In this document: positions 25,283 to 33,724 of the stretch, piece by piece
How the letters are laid out: each line of letters opens with the position of its first letter
Numbering within the stretch: the first letter of the stretch is position 1
Assembly: GCA_002687015.1 (NCBI GenBank)
Contig: NYZB01000059.1
Location: forward strand, 1-51,751
DNA length: 51,751 nucleotides
Reading direction: 5' to 3'
Origin: Deltaproteobacteria bacterium
Lineage (GTDB): Bacteria > Myxococcota_A > UBA9160 > UBA6930
Notes under the pieces: generated by a model
Told to the model about the DNA's origin: nothing
The model's database searches: none
Seen by the model: only the letters and a program-made list of their open reading frames with translations
Program-made: the position numbers and the translations under genes

Positions 25283-26281
25283 ATGCGCCTGCGCGTCGCC
25301 GTCCTCGGTGCCGGTTCCTTCGGCACCACCATCGCCCATCTCGCCACCCACAACGCGCCGACCACGCTGTGGTGCCGCCGCGCCGAGACGGCGGACGAGA
25401 TCAACCGGGAGCACACGAACGAGCGCTACCTGCCCGGCTACGCGATCTCCCCCGAGCTGCGCGCGACCGCGTCGCTGGAGGAGGCGGTGCAACAGGCCGA
25501 CGTGCTGGTGCTCGGCGTCCCTTCCCACGGCATCCGGGAGGTGCTGGGCGAGGTGGCGCGGCACATCCGTCCCTGGGTCCCCGTCGTCAGCCTCGCCAAG
25601 GGCCTGGAGCGCGACACCCACCTGCGCATGACCGAGGTGATCCGCGAGCTGCTACCGGATCATCGCGCCGGCGTCCTGACGGGGCCGAACCTCGCCAAGG
25701 AGATCATGGCCGGCTACGCCGCCGCCAGCGTCATCTCCTTCGAGGACCAGGACGTGGCCCAGCAGCTCCAGGCCGTCTTCCACTCCGGCGGCTTCCGCGT
25801 CTACACGAACCAGGACGTGATCGGCTGCGAGCTGGGGGGCGCGCTCAAGAACGTGATCGCCATCGCCACCGGTATGGGCGACGGACTGGGCGTCGGCGAC
25901 AACACGCGCTCCGCGGTCATCACCCGCGGCCTGGCCGAGCTCACCCGCCTGGGTGTGGCGATGGGCGGCCAGCCGGCCACCTTCGCCGGGCTCGCCGGCA
26001 TGGGCGACCTGATCGCCACCTGCACCAGCAAGCAGAGCCGCAATCGCCACGTGGGCGAGGAGCTCGGCAAGGGCCGCACCATCGACGAGATCATCGCCGC
26101 CATGAACCAGGTGGCCGAGGGCGTGAAGACCACCCGCGTGGTCATGGAGCTCGGCGCCAAGCACGACGTGACCCTGCCGATCTCGGCCGAGGTCAACGCG
26201 GTGATCCACGAGGGGCGCACGGCCCAGGAGGCCTACCGCGGGCTGGGCCGCCAGGCGGGCGCGGAGCACGAGCCCGGCTAG
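25283..26281 (+). CDS. gpsA: NAD(P)-dependent glycerol-3-phosphate dehydrogenase
   Basis: A 332-residue enzyme making sn-glycerol 3-phosphate from dihydroxyacetone phosphate for phospholipid synthesis. Visible are the nucleotide-binding [10 protein letters not shown], the SLAKGLE and [10 protein letters not shown] segments (catalytic Lys region), [26 protein letters not shown] with the second catalytic Lys, and [19 protein letters not shown]. Length is normal. The start ATG has GGAGGTCGC upstream. It is the middle gene of the HAD-acyltransferase / gpsA / SnoaL-like operon. The GPNLAKE form, in place of the commoner GPSFAxE, is a known variant. Confidence 0.96.
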   Translation: MRLRVAVLGAGSFGTTIAHLATHNAPTTLWCRRAETADEINREHTNERYLPGYAISPELRATASLEEAVQQADVLVLGVPSHGIREVLGEVARHIRPWVPVVSLAKGLERDTHLRMTEVIRELLPDHRAGVLTGPNLAKEIMAGYAAASVISFEDQDVAQQLQAVFHSGGFRVYTNQDVIGCELGGALKNVIAIATGMGDGLGVGDNTRSAVITRGLAELTRLGVAMGGQPATFAGLAGMGDLIATCTSKQSRNRHVGEELGKGRTIDEIIAAMNQVAEGVKTTRVVMELGAKHDVTLPISAEVNAVIHEGRTAQEAYRGLGRQAGAEHEPG

Positions 26282-26298
26282 AGGGAGACACGGCGCAC

Positions 26299-26904
26299 AT
26301 GAAGAGCCTCACGCGACGACAGGCGATGGTGGGAGGCGCGGCGGGCCTGGTCGGTGCGGCCGTGGGCGCACGAGCGCACCCCGAGAAACCCGTCGAGCAG
26401 GAGGCACTGCAGGCCTACGCGCGCTTCGTCGCCCGGCGAGACGAGGTGGACGAAGGCAAACAGCCCTGGTCGGTCATGGCGGACTTCTTCACCGAGGACG
26501 CGGCCTACATCGATCCGGCGGGGCGCGTGGAAGGCCGCGAGAACATCCGGGCCTTCTTCGAGTGGTCCATGATCGGCCTCACGGGCCATGGCTGGTCGAC
26601 GCCCGAGAACTGGACCATGGCCGAAGGCCACCGCGTCGTCAGCCAGTGGGATCAGATCCTGGGACACAAGGAAGACGGCACGCCCTGGATGGTGCCCGGG
26701 ATCTCGGTCCTCTACTACGCGCGCGACGGTCTCTTCTGCTACAGCCACGACACGCTCGACATGCAGCAGATCCGTCGGACCCTGAAGGCAATGAAGTGGC
26801 AGCTGCCCGCCGGAATCACCAGGCCGGAGCGGCCTCCGAACCCGAACCACGACGTCTCGCTGCCGCCTGCCTGGGCGCATCTCGAGCCGAGCCGGTCGGG
26901 GTGA
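26299..26904 (+). CDS. Tat-exported SnoaL-like (NTF2 fold) protein
   Basis: A 201-residue protein. The N-terminus, with RRQ followed by a Gly/Ala-rich hydrophobic core (SLTRRQAMVGGAAG), resembles a Tat signal; cleavage is likely near ARAH. The mature part has the SnoaL/NTF2 pattern: MADFFTEDAAYIDPAGRVEGRENIRAFFEW followed by repeated beta strands. These cone-shaped folds serve as isomerases, hydrolases or small-ligand binders, and residues alone do not decide which. GGGAGA precedes the ATG at 26299, 17 bp after gpsA, so it shares that operon. Confidence 0.75.
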   Translation: MKSLTRRQAMVGGAAGLVGAAVGARAHPEKPVEQEALQAYARFVARRDEVDEGKQPWSVMADFFTEDAAYIDPAGRVEGRENIRAFFEWSMIGLTGHGWSTPENWTMAEGHRVVSQWDQILGHKEDGTPWMVPGISVLYYARDGLFCYSHDTLDMQQIRRTLKAMKWQLPAGITRPERPPNPNHDVSLPPAWAHLEPSRSG

Positions 26905-27019
26905 GGGCCCTCAGTTCGCGCAGAGCACGGCGAAGACCTGCTGGTTGGTAGGGTGAGGCGCCGGCGGACCTTCGGGACCCAGATACGCCGGATCATCCCT
27001 GCTGCCGTGAGGGACTTCT

Positions 27020-28522
27020 CTAGCGGCTCCCGGCTCTGCAATTCGCGCGTCCGCCCCCGCGTCGCCCGGGGCGGTGCTGCTCGGCCCGGCGAAGCTCCAG
27101 CCCACCTCGATCCGGTGAGACGAGGTAGTGCAGGTAGATCTCCAGGTTCGTGTAGCGGCGGCTCAGGTCGAAGCGGTTCCGGTCCTCCGGCTCCTCGGGG
27201 TCGAGGCCCATTCGGCACTCCCACGCGTCGGCCATTCCGTCGCGATCCAGGTCCATCGGCGGAGGACGCGGCGGAGGAACCGCGGGCCAACCACCCACCT
27301 GCTCTTGAGAGTCGATGATCACACCGCTCTGCTCGATGACCTGACGGATCACCCGGCGGTCGACGTCGTCCCGCGGCAGGGAGGCCCCCGCCTCGCGGAG
27401 GACGCGATCGTAGGCTCGCAGGGCTGGCAGCGCAGCGAGGCTTCGATGGCCGAATCGGAAGGGCTCCTCCACGATTTCCATGACCCCGAAGAAGGACGGA
27501 TCCGACGCGGGCTCCGGGTCGAAGACGCCGTTCGGCTGGGCGTCGAGCCAGTTTCCGGCATGATGGACGGAGAGCCTGTCCGCCGGGCTGGGATCCACGA
27601 CCGTGAACACGCAGATCTTGCAGAGCGTGGTGGGGCCGGCGATGTGCACGTTCGCCTGGTAGTTCACGCGCATTCGCGCGAGATCCTCCACGGTGTGGCT
27701 CGAGATCACGCCCCAGTCGTAGACGACGTTGTTGACGAACTCGATGTCGAGACCACGGCGCTCCTCGCCCGGCTGAGGCGTCTGCTCGCCGCCCACGGCG
27801 GGGCTGCGCAGGGCGTGGTGGGCGTAGAGGTTCCCGAAGAAGGTGAAGCCCCGTCCGCCCACGCCGCGCAGGAGTGAGCCGTAGCCGTGGAGACCCTCGG
27901 GGTGGAACGAGTCGTTGAGACTCTCGCTGATGATCGAGTGCTGAACGGTCACGGCCCGCGAGCTCGTCACGGAGAGCGTCTCGTCCATGCCCCACGAGGC
28001 GGAGATGTGATCGACGATGACCCGCCGCGAGTCGAAGATCGAAAGGGCATCGGCCGCATCGCCGGGGAGATCGGCATTCCCCTGTCCCGGCCGGCCCCGA
28101 GCCGCCTGGGCGTTCAGGTCTCCAGGCCTCAATCGGAGATAGCGGAGCACGAGGTCCCGAGCGCCGGCCACGACCATCGGGTAGCCGCGAAGTCCGATCC
28201 CGCCGGGTGCGGTCTGCCCTGCCACCGTGAGACGCTCCGCCGAGACCCAGAGAGGCGACTGGAGATCGACGACGCCTCCCACCTCGAAGACGATGGTCCT
28301 TGCTCCGACCGCGGTCTCGATGCCCTCGCGGAGACTTCCGGCGCCTGAATCCCCGAGGTTGGTGACGTGGTAGACGTCACCGCCGCGCCCGCCCTTCGCC
28401 GTCGCGCCGAAGCCCTCCGCGCCCGGAAAGGCCAGCCGAGGTCCGGAGAAGGACCGGGCAACGGCGCCCGAGCTGGCCATGAAACAGAGCAGGAACGGGA
28501 GAATCCAGAGCAACTTGCGCAT
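27020..28522 (-). CDS. Secreted pectate-lyase-like protein (C-terminus probably frameshifted)
   Basis: A 500-residue exported right-handed beta-helix protein of polysaccharide lyase family 1 type. A signal peptide (residues 1-22) is followed by LAFPGAEGFGATAKGGRGGDVYHVTNL, the usual start of these lyases. Then come strands such as VIVDHISASWGMDETLSV, and a C-terminal DRDGMADAWE (calcium-binding-like) and TNLEIYLHYL. After YLHYL the frame becomes Arg-rich and unlike protein. A neighbouring frame instead gives SSHRIEVGWSFAGPSS and continues open, with G/C third positions, to a stop at 26911-26913. A one-base shift near 27125-27130 is therefore likely, and the true gene may span 26911-28522. It is either a sequencing error or a real tail change; the catalytic region is unaffected. 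Confidence 0.8.
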   Translation of the reverse strand: MRKLLWILPFLLCFMASSGAVARSFSGPRLAFPGAEGFGATAKGGRGGDVYHVTNLGDSGAGSLREGIETAVGARTIVFEVGGVVDLQSPLWVSAERLTVAGQTAPGGIGLRGYPMVVAGARDLVLRYLRLRPGDLNAQAARGRPGQGNADLPGDAADALSIFDSRRVIVDHISASWGMDETLSVTSSRAVTVQHSIISESLNDSFHPEGLHGYGSLLRGVGGRGFTFFGNLYAHHALRSPAVGGEQTPQPGEERRGLDIEFVNNVVYDWGVISSHTVEDLARMRVNYQANVHIAGPTTLCKICVFTVVDPSPADRLSVHHAGNWLDAQPNGVFDPEPASDPSFFGVMEIVEEPFRFGHRSLAALPALRAYDRVLREAGASLPRDDVDRRVIRQVIEQSGVIIDSQEQVGGWPAVPPPRPPPMDLDRDGMADAWECRMGLDPEEPEDRNRFDLSRRYTNLEIYLHYLVSPDRGGLELRRAEQHRPGRRGGGRANCRAGSR

Positions 28523-28639
28523 CGGTGCATCCTCTGTGGGATCTGCCCTCGAGAATGCGTGCGCCGAAGACGAATCCGCTGCGGGTGCGAGTCGGAGAAG
28601 AGCTCGCGCTCCTACTCTCTCCGAGGTCTGGAAGCGGTG

Positions 28640-29290
28640 TCAACCCTGGGCCGCCTTCGGCTTGCAACCGGAGACGAGTACGTAGCTCCCCATCAGGAAG
28701 GAACGCGTGCGGGGCTCCCCGAGTCGATCGAGGAGAGCGTCCAGCGGGAGGTCTTCCGGCACGGCTCCGACGCGCGGTGCCTTGGTCCGCACGACCCAGT
28801 TCGCCAGCCGCCGCCCCGGGACCAGGAGGGAGTCCATCACCACCAGCTGGCCCCCCGGCGCGAGCCAGGAAAGCGCGCGGTCGACGCAGCGCAGCGGCTC
28901 GGGCAGACCGCTCAGCACGAGGCAGAAGACCACGGCGTCCACGGGCCCCGGTGCCTCCCAGCGCGTCGCGTCGGCCTTCACGTACTCGACCTGGCTCCAA
29001 CCCGCGCGCTCGGCGCGCTGCCGGGCGAGATCGATCATGCGACCGGACAGGTCGATCCCGAGGATGCGCACGGAGTCGTCGAGCACCGCGCGCAGATGCG
29101 GCGTGACGGTGCCGGGGCCGCAGCCGATCTCGACGACCAGGCCTCCCGCAGGCACGTCGAGCTCCGCCGCGACCGCACGGTAGAGCCGGGTGATCGCACC
29201 CAAGCTGCCCAGGCGCACGATCCGCTCGTAAGCGGGCGCCATCCGGTCGTAGCGGGCTTCGTTCTCCAGGCGCGGGTCGGTCGCGGGCAT
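28640..29290 (-). CDS. Class I SAM-dependent methyltransferase
   Basis: A 216-residue methyltransferase of the UbiE/Methyltransf_25 type. Motif I is VVEIGCGPGTVTPHL, motif II ILGIDLSGRMIDLARQRA, and the post-motif strand is VDAVVFCLVLSGLPEP. The N-terminus has the usual NEARYDRMAPAYERIV. It is soluble; the acceptor could be a lipid, quinone or small metabolite. The ATG at 29290 lies 3 bp after the stop of the O-methyltransferase gene, with GGAGGGG inside that gene, so the two are translated together. Two different methyltransferases in tandem suggest successive steps on one compound, which is inference. Confidence 0.85.
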   Translation of the reverse strand: MPATDPRLENEARYDRMAPAYERIVRLGSLGAITRLYRAVAAELDVPAGGLVVEIGCGPGTVTPHLRAVLDDSVRILGIDLSGRMIDLARQRAERAGWSQVEYVKADATRWEAPGPVDAVVFCLVLSGLPEPLRCVDRALSWLAPGGQLVVMDSLLVPGRRLANWVVRTKAPRVGAVPEDLPLDALLDRLGEPRTRSFLMGSYVLVSGCKPKAAQG

Positions 29291-29293
29291 CGC

Positions 29294-29971
29294 CTACCCC
29301 TCCAGCTTGACCGAGTACTCCGTCCCGGCGCCGAGAGGCAGCGTCACGGATTGGAAGCCGCCCTGGCGAACCCGCGCGGCGTAGGGAGCGAGCGCCTTCG
29401 GGAAGGTCTTCATGTTGTCGCCCAGCACCACGGCACCCGCCCGGAGCTTCGGCGCCAGCATCTCGAAGATCGGCAGGTAGAGGTCCTTCCATCCGTCGAG
29501 CAGGGCCATGTCGACCGGACCACCGGGGTCCGCCAGGGTCTCGCGGGCGTCGCCCTCCCGGATGTCGACGTACTCCCCCAGTCCGGCCTCGTCGAGGTTG
29601 ACCCGGGCCCGCACCACCTTGCCGGGCTCGATCTCGGAGCCGATCACGATCCCGCCGCCGTTGTCCTTGATCGCCGCGGCCAGGTACAGGGTCGAGACCC
29701 CGAACGAGGTGCCGAACTCGACGATGCGCCGGGCGGCGAGAGATCGAGCCACCAGGTAGGCGAAGCGACCCGCCTCGGGAGAGAGTGGAATGAAGAGGTG
29801 CTTGAAGCGCCTCGCCTCTTCCTCGACCGAGGGCTTGCGCCTCAGCACGAAGTCGAGGCCCCAGTCGAGGGCAACCGGCAGGAAGGCGGCCTTCTGGGAG
29901 CCGGCCTCGCTGTGCAGACGCCCCAGGACCCGGGCGACCTCCGGCGAATCGAGCGAGCAGGTCGCGGACAT
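29294..29971 (-). CDS. O-methyltransferase (class I, COMT-like) protein
   Basis: A 225-residue SAM-dependent enzyme of the O-methyltransferase (Methyltransf_24/COG4122) type. Key pieces are IVEFGTSFGVSTLYLAAA (SAM-binding), VIGSEIEPGKVVRARVNLDEAG, VDMALLDGWKDLYLPIFEML, and GAVVLGDNM with metal-ligand-type Asp/Asn. The ATG at 29971 is chosen for the GGAGGGGGGAGGA directly before it; the upstream extension has no protein character. It is the first gene of the two-methyltransferase operon. The acceptor is unknown. Confidence 0.87.
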   Translation of the reverse strand: MSATCSLDSPEVARVLGRLHSEAGSQKAAFLPVALDWGLDFVLRRKPSVEEEARRFKHLFIPLSPEAGRFAYLVARSLAARRIVEFGTSFGVSTLYLAAAIKDNGGGIVIGSEIEPGKVVRARVNLDEAGLGEYVDIREGDARETLADPGGPVDMALLDGWKDLYLPIFEMLAPKLRAGAVVLGDNMKTFPKALAPYAARVRQGGFQSVTLPLGAGTEYSVKLEG

Positions 29972-30377
29972 CTCCTCCCCCCTCCGGGCATCGCTCCCCG
30001 TGCGAGCCGCCCGGACCTCGGTGTCATGCACTCCACGATCGGGAGGAAGAGCTCTCTCGTTTCGTCCGACGCCGTGTCGCAGGCGAGCCGCCAATTCCCC
30101 ACGAGCGACTCGTAGCGTAGGGCACCGCGCAGGCCCGGAACGCCTTCACCATGCGCGCCTTCCCCGAGAATCGGCCCGACGCCCCCTGGGGGCCACGAAG
30201 GTCGGACCGAGTCGTCCTTCGTGGCGCTTCCGACGAGTTCGCCCCCGGAACCTCTTCGATCCGGGCAGCCACGCACTCGACCGGACGATGTAGCCGGCCC
30301 TGGGAATCCCCACGATCGGTAGGATCATCCGAGAGCGCGGCTGTCCCGAGCATCCCGCGCGCACCCAAGGAGATCCT
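29972..30377. other. Intergenic region (406 bp) with a strong inverted repeat at 30192-30225
   Basis: This spacer separates the divergent O-methyltransferase and the coiled-coil secreted protein. I see no convincing gene: the short open frames in it are Arg/Pro/Ser-rich shadows. It holds GCCACGAAGG at 30192-30201 and its exact complement CCTTCGTGGC at 30216-30225, a 10-bp stem with a 14-nt loop. No T-run follows, so it is not a typical intrinsic terminator. A promoter or leader role is possible. Confidence 0.5.
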
Positions 30378-30917
30378 GTGATCCATCGACCGACCCTTCT
30401 GTTGTTCGCCGCCCTGCTCGTGTTCAGCACCCTCGCCCTGGCGGGGGAGCGGCCTCGAGGAGCCTCCAGACCCAGCTCCGCCCAGCCCGCCGACGTCGCC
30501 CGGAGCATGGATGCCCTTCGCACGGAGCTCGACACGCTGCGGTCGCGACTCAGCGCGCTGGAGAAGGCAGACCGAGCGAGGAAGAAGGCGGCGCCGGCCG
30601 AGCCCCGAGGTCGCGAGAAGGTGCAGCCCCGAGCGACCGGCCGTGCGCTTCCCGGTGCGGCGGGCCTGGTCGGCAGCGAGGAATTCCGCCGCAAGGTCCT
30701 CGAGGCGGTGGCGCCCAAGCTGCAACCGATCGAGACATCGCTCGCCGGGTTGGCTCCGATTCCCGCCAGGGTCAAGGCTCTCGAAGGCCATCGGCACGGT
30801 CATGGTCACGGGGTCAGGAACTCGAAGACCGTGGTGGCCAATCCCGATCAGATGGTCTTCGTCCCCAACGCGGGCAAGGAAGTGAACTTCTCCTCGAAGC
30901 CGATCCTCTCACCATGA
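30378..30917 (+). CDS. Secreted coiled-coil, His-rich protein of unknown function
   Basis: A 179-residue ORF starting with GTG at 30378 (AAGGAG five bases upstream). Residues 1-22 are a signal peptide ending LALAGE. Residues about 35-65 form a heptad-patterned coiled coil (SMDALRTELDTLRSRLSALE). A basic, Pro-rich linker follows, then a second helical part, and near residue 136 the cluster HRHGHGHG that could bind metal. The C-terminal 25 residues (from KTVVANPDQMVFVPNAG) look like a small beta motif. I recognise no family. The gene stands alone, convergent with the SDR. Confidence 0.65.
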   Translation: MIHRPTLLLFAALLVFSTLALAGERPRGASRPSSAQPADVARSMDALRTELDTLRSRLSALEKADRARKKAAPAEPRGREKVQPRATGRALPGAAGLVGSEEFRRKVLEAVAPKLQPIETSLAGLAPIPARVKALEGHRHGHGHGVRNSKTVVANPDQMVFVPNAGKEVNFSSKPILSP

Positions 30918-30960
30918 CGAGGGGAACGCGCGGCTCCCTGGAGCCACTCGGGTCCGGGCC

Positions 30961-31740
30961 CTACTCGCTCCCCGGCGGCGGATAGCCGGCCGTCAGACCG
31001 CCGTCGGCGACGAACTCGGAGCCCGTCGAGTAGGCGCTCTCGTCGGAAGCGAGGAAGAGCGCCAGCTTCGCGATGTCCTCGGGCCGGCCCGAGCGGCCCA
31101 GCGGTGCCATCTTTCCCGTGTAGGCATCGAGGAGGGTGTGGATCTCCGACGCGTCGATCCCGTCGGGAACGCCCATCTCCGTCAGGATGAAGCCGGGGTG
31201 GATGGAGTTCACCCGGATGCCGCGGGGCGCGAGCTCGCGGGCGGCGGTCTTCGTCATGCCGCGCACCGCCCACTTGCTCGCGACGTAGCTCATGAGGTTG
31301 TCCATTCCCATCATGCCGTCGATCGAGGAGATGTTCAGGATCGAGCCACCTCCGACCGCGGTCATGGGCTCGATGACGGCCTTCATTCCGAGGAAGACCC
31401 CGGTCTGGTTCACCTCGGTGACGCGCCGGTAGCTCTCGAGGGTCATGTCGGCGAGGGGCGCCGACTCGGCGATGCCCGCGTTGTTCACGAGCACGTCGAG
31501 CCTGCCGAAGGCGCTCGTCGTCGCAGCCACCGCCGCCGCCCACTCTTCTTCACTCGTCACGTCGAGGTGTTGGTAGAGAGCACCCGCGCCGATCTCCTCG
31601 GCAACCGCCTTGCCCTCTCCATCGGCCACGTCGCAGACGGCGACCCTGGCGCCTTCGGCGGCGAAGAGTCGTGCCTCCGCGCGACCCATGCCCCGCGCAC
31701 CGCCGCTGATGAGCGCCACCCTGCCGTCCAATCGGCCCAT
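30961..31740 (-). CDS. Short-chain dehydrogenase/reductase (hydroxysteroid-dehydrogenase-like)
   Basis: A 259-residue classical SDR. The nucleotide motif is GGARGMG, the NAG motif is VNNAGIAES, and the catalytic set is Ser in NISSIDGMMG with YVASK (Tyr and Lys). The sequence from GMMGMDNLMSYVASKWAVRGMTKTAA is close to bacterial 3-alpha/20-beta-hydroxysteroid dehydrogenases. It oxidises or reduces an alcohol or ketone with NAD(P). GGGGAG precedes the ATG. It follows the sterol-desaturase-type hydroxylase by 22 bp on the same strand, downstream of the MarR gene, so it likely falls under that regulator. Confidence 0.9.
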   Translation of the reverse strand: MGRLDGRVALISGGARGMGRAEARLFAAEGARVAVCDVADGEGKAVAEEIGAGALYQHLDVTSEEEWAAAVAATTSAFGRLDVLVNNAGIAESAPLADMTLESYRRVTEVNQTGVFLGMKAVIEPMTAVGGGSILNISSIDGMMGMDNLMSYVASKWAVRGMTKTAARELAPRGIRVNSIHPGFILTEMGVPDGIDASEIHTLLDAYTGKMAPLGRSGRPEDIAKLALFLASDESAYSTGSEFVADGGLTAGYPPPGSE

Positions 31741-31762
31741 GTTCTTCGGCTCCCCTTCCGCG

Positions 31763-32485
31763 CTAGGGGGTGGCCCGGTCGGCTCGCTCTTCGAGCGTCC
31801 CGAGGGCCCAGTCGTAGATCATCGTCAAGCTCGCGTAGTTGCCATGATCCATGTCCAGGTGGTGAGCCGCGTGAAGGGAGGTCATCCGGTCCACAGTTTT
31901 GAACGGGAAGTAGGGCAGGTTCACGTAGGTGTGATTGAGGATGTTCACCTGGGTGAAGATGAGCGTGGCGACGGCCATCGAGAAGGCGTTGAGCGGGGCC
32001 CCGGAGAGAGCCGCGATCAGGGGGATCGTGCCCAGGAAGAGCACGAGCCCGATGGTGGTCTCGACGGGGTGCACGTAGAGGGCGTCGATGTTGGTTGGCG
32101 TCAGGGCCTGGTGATGGAGGGCGTGCACCTTGCGCAGGGACTTGCCGTGGAGCAGGAAGCGATGGGCCATGTAGTAGAAGAAGTCGAAGACCAGCAGCAC
32201 CACCACGATCTCGACGAGGTGCTGCCAGAAGGGCCGCGACGTGAGACTGACGCAGAAAGGCAGGACCGTGACGTAGAAGACCAGGTTCGTGTAGAGGCCC
32301 GCCTTGTTGTTGACCTTGACCGCCTCGCGGAAGCGCATCTTGGCCAGCTTGGCCCGGTCGGCCTCGCGGTTCAGCTCCCGCATGCGCTGGACGGCCGGGC
32401 TCAGGAAGACCAGGTACCGGCCGATCGTCGTCAACAGATAGAGCGTGCCCACGAGAACCAGGGCCGCTTTCCAGTCGTAGCTCAT
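31763..32485 (-). CDS. Fatty acid hydroxylase / sterol desaturase superfamily membrane enzyme
   Basis: A 240-residue integral membrane di-iron enzyme. The His boxes are HRFLLH, HALHH and HAAHH, with a further histidine in NHTYVNLPY. About four membrane segments surround them (near residues 7-27, 70-105, 130-165). The superfamily hydroxylates or desaturates sterols, fatty acids and carotenoids with O2. Its ATG overlaps the MarR stop as ATGA, and GGAAGGAAGAG lies upstream, so regulator and enzyme are translationally coupled. The SDR downstream may oxidise the hydroxyl introduced here. The substrate is not known. Confidence 0.92.
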   Translation of the reverse strand: MSYDWKAALVLVGTLYLLTTIGRYLVFLSPAVQRMRELNREADRAKLAKMRFREAVKVNNKAGLYTNLVFYVTVLPFCVSLTSRPFWQHLVEIVVVLLVFDFFYYMAHRFLLHGKSLRKVHALHHQALTPTNIDALYVHPVETTIGLVLFLGTIPLIAALSGAPLNAFSMAVATLIFTQVNILNHTYVNLPYFPFKTVDRMTSLHAAHHLDMDHGNYASLTMIYDWALGTLEERADRATP

Positions 32486-33588
32486 GTCGCTCTCTTCCTT
32501 CCCCGAGGCTTCAGGAGAGCGGCCAGATGGGCCGCATCTCCGCTCCCGAGCTGTCTTCGGAGCCTCGTTGCGAGTTGCTGGATGTCGTGTCGGTCTGCCT
32601 CGCGCCGGCGACCGCGCCTGGCGACGGGCGGCGGCGGGTCCCGGTCGGCGGCGCCGAAGATCTCCTCTTCGAGATGCAGGGCATGGGAGAGATCGCGCGC
32701 GGTCCGCTTCAGCTGGTCGAGCTGCCGGACCCCCAGGATCTCTCGGAAGGAGACGTCGAGCTCATCGAGCGCCGCCACGGAATCGCCGATCAGTGCGGCC
32801 CCGCGACGGGTCAGCCGGAGGACCACGCCGCGCCGGTCGCGGGGGTCGGGACGGCGCTGCAAGTAGCCCAGGGCCTCGAGCTCCTGGGAGATCGCACTGA
32901 TCGCCTGGCGGCTCACACCCTGGAGGCGGGCGATCTCGTGGATGCGGCCGCCCTCGGGCCCGATGAGCGTGAGCACCTGACCGAAGGACATCTTGAGTCC
33001 GGGATGGTCGCGCGCGATCGTGGCCTCCATGAGCTCGCGCTCGATCCGCACCGCGATGAGCGGCAGGACGCCGACCGACGGGCGCGCCCCGGCCGCGAGG
33101 GCGGGATCCAGGTGGGCGGGGAGGCCCAGGCCACGGAAGAGCGCAGCCAGCGCCGAGGTGAAACGCCGATGGGCGCTCGGACCCACGAGCACTTCGTACT
33201 CGCACTCGCTCGCGAGGATGATCTGCGCCCCCTCCTCGACCAGGGCTCGCCCCCGCGCCGTGAGCACCACGAGCCTGGACCGCCGATCCTGGGGGTGCGT
33301 CCTTCGCTCCAGGTAGCCGGCGCCCTCGATCCGGTTGGCGAGCTGGCTGCAGGCCTGCCGGCTGATCGCCAGCTCGCTCGCGATGGACGCCAGGGGGCGA
33401 CCCTCCCCCCAGAGAAGCGAGAGGAAGGGCCCGAAGCTCAGGCGAAGGCCCTCGTAGCCCCGGTCCTCTTGCAGCGACCGGCTCACGCGCGACTGCAGGT
33501 CTCGCGAGATGGCGATCAGGTGGCGCGCCAGGTTGTCTCGATAGCGAGGCCAGGTCCTGGGCGGACTCGCGGCGGGCGCGCTTCGCAT
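32482..33588 (-). CDS. Transcriptional regulator with two tandem MarR winged-helix domains
   Basis: A 368-residue protein in which two MarR-type domains lie in one chain. The first spans about residues 15-165 (SELAISRQACSQLANRIEGAGYLERR with wing DRRSRLVVLT). The second spans about 180-310 (ARLQGVSRQAISAISQELEALGYLQRR with wing DRRGVVLRLT). MarR proteins normally work as homodimers of one-domain chains, so this resembles a covalent pseudo-dimer. An Arg-rich tail (VARRGRRREADRH) follows. ATG at 33588 is used; an in-frame TTG at 33624 would put the start inside the operator-like palindrome. No good ribosome site is seen at either. It likely represses its own operon and the divergent reductase. 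Confidence 0.88.
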   Translation of the reverse strand: MRSAPAASPPRTWPRYRDNLARHLIAISRDLQSRVSRSLQEDRGYEGLRLSFGPFLSLLWGEGRPLASIASELAISRQACSQLANRIEGAGYLERRTHPQDRRSRLVVLTARGRALVEEGAQIILASECEYEVLVGPSAHRRFTSALAALFRGLGLPAHLDPALAAGARPSVGVLPLIAVRIERELMEATIARDHPGLKMSFGQVLTLIGPEGGRIHEIARLQGVSRQAISAISQELEALGYLQRRPDPRDRRGVVLRLTRRGAALIGDSVAALDELDVSFREILGVRQLDQLKRTARDLSHALHLEEEIFGAADRDPPPPVARRGRRREADRHDIQQLATRLRRQLGSGDAAHLAALLKPRGRKRAT

Positions 33589-33613
33589 GCCGGGAGGATA
33601 GGATCGCCTGGCC

Positions 33614-33663
33614 CATTTGATCAAGGTTGTTTGACAATCATGTCAAGATTGCTTTATCAAATG
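33614..33663. promoter_or_regulatory. Nested 50-bp palindrome, candidate MarR operator with divergent promoters
   Basis: In an AT-rich island, outer arms CATTTGAT (33614-33621) and ATCAAATG (33656-33663) share the same centre as inner arms TTGACA (33631-33636) and TGTCAA (33641-33646). Eighteen of 25 positions pair across the dyad. Reading rightward, TTGACA with a 17-bp spacer reaches TTATCA, a plausible -35/-10 pair for the F420-type reductase. Reading leftward, TTGACA is again present, with TGATCA after 17 bp. Binding here would block both directions. Assignment to the MarR protein is inferred from position. Confidence 0.7.
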
Positions 33664-33724
33664 ACCGGACGGGACGGCCCAAGGGCCTCTCACGGGGAGT
33701 GTCTTCGACGCAAGGAGCGAACCC

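Noticed and set aside
28586-28614. Weak inverted repeat (TCGGAGA/TCTCCGA) between the pectate-lyase and methyltransferase genes
   Set aside because: It has short arms and a long loop with no T-run; such pairs are expected by chance in GC-rich sequence.
30151-30381. 76-codon plus-strand ORF in the 29972-30377 spacer
   Set aside because: It is Arg/Ser/Pro-rich, has no ribosome site or motif, and carries the inverted repeat.
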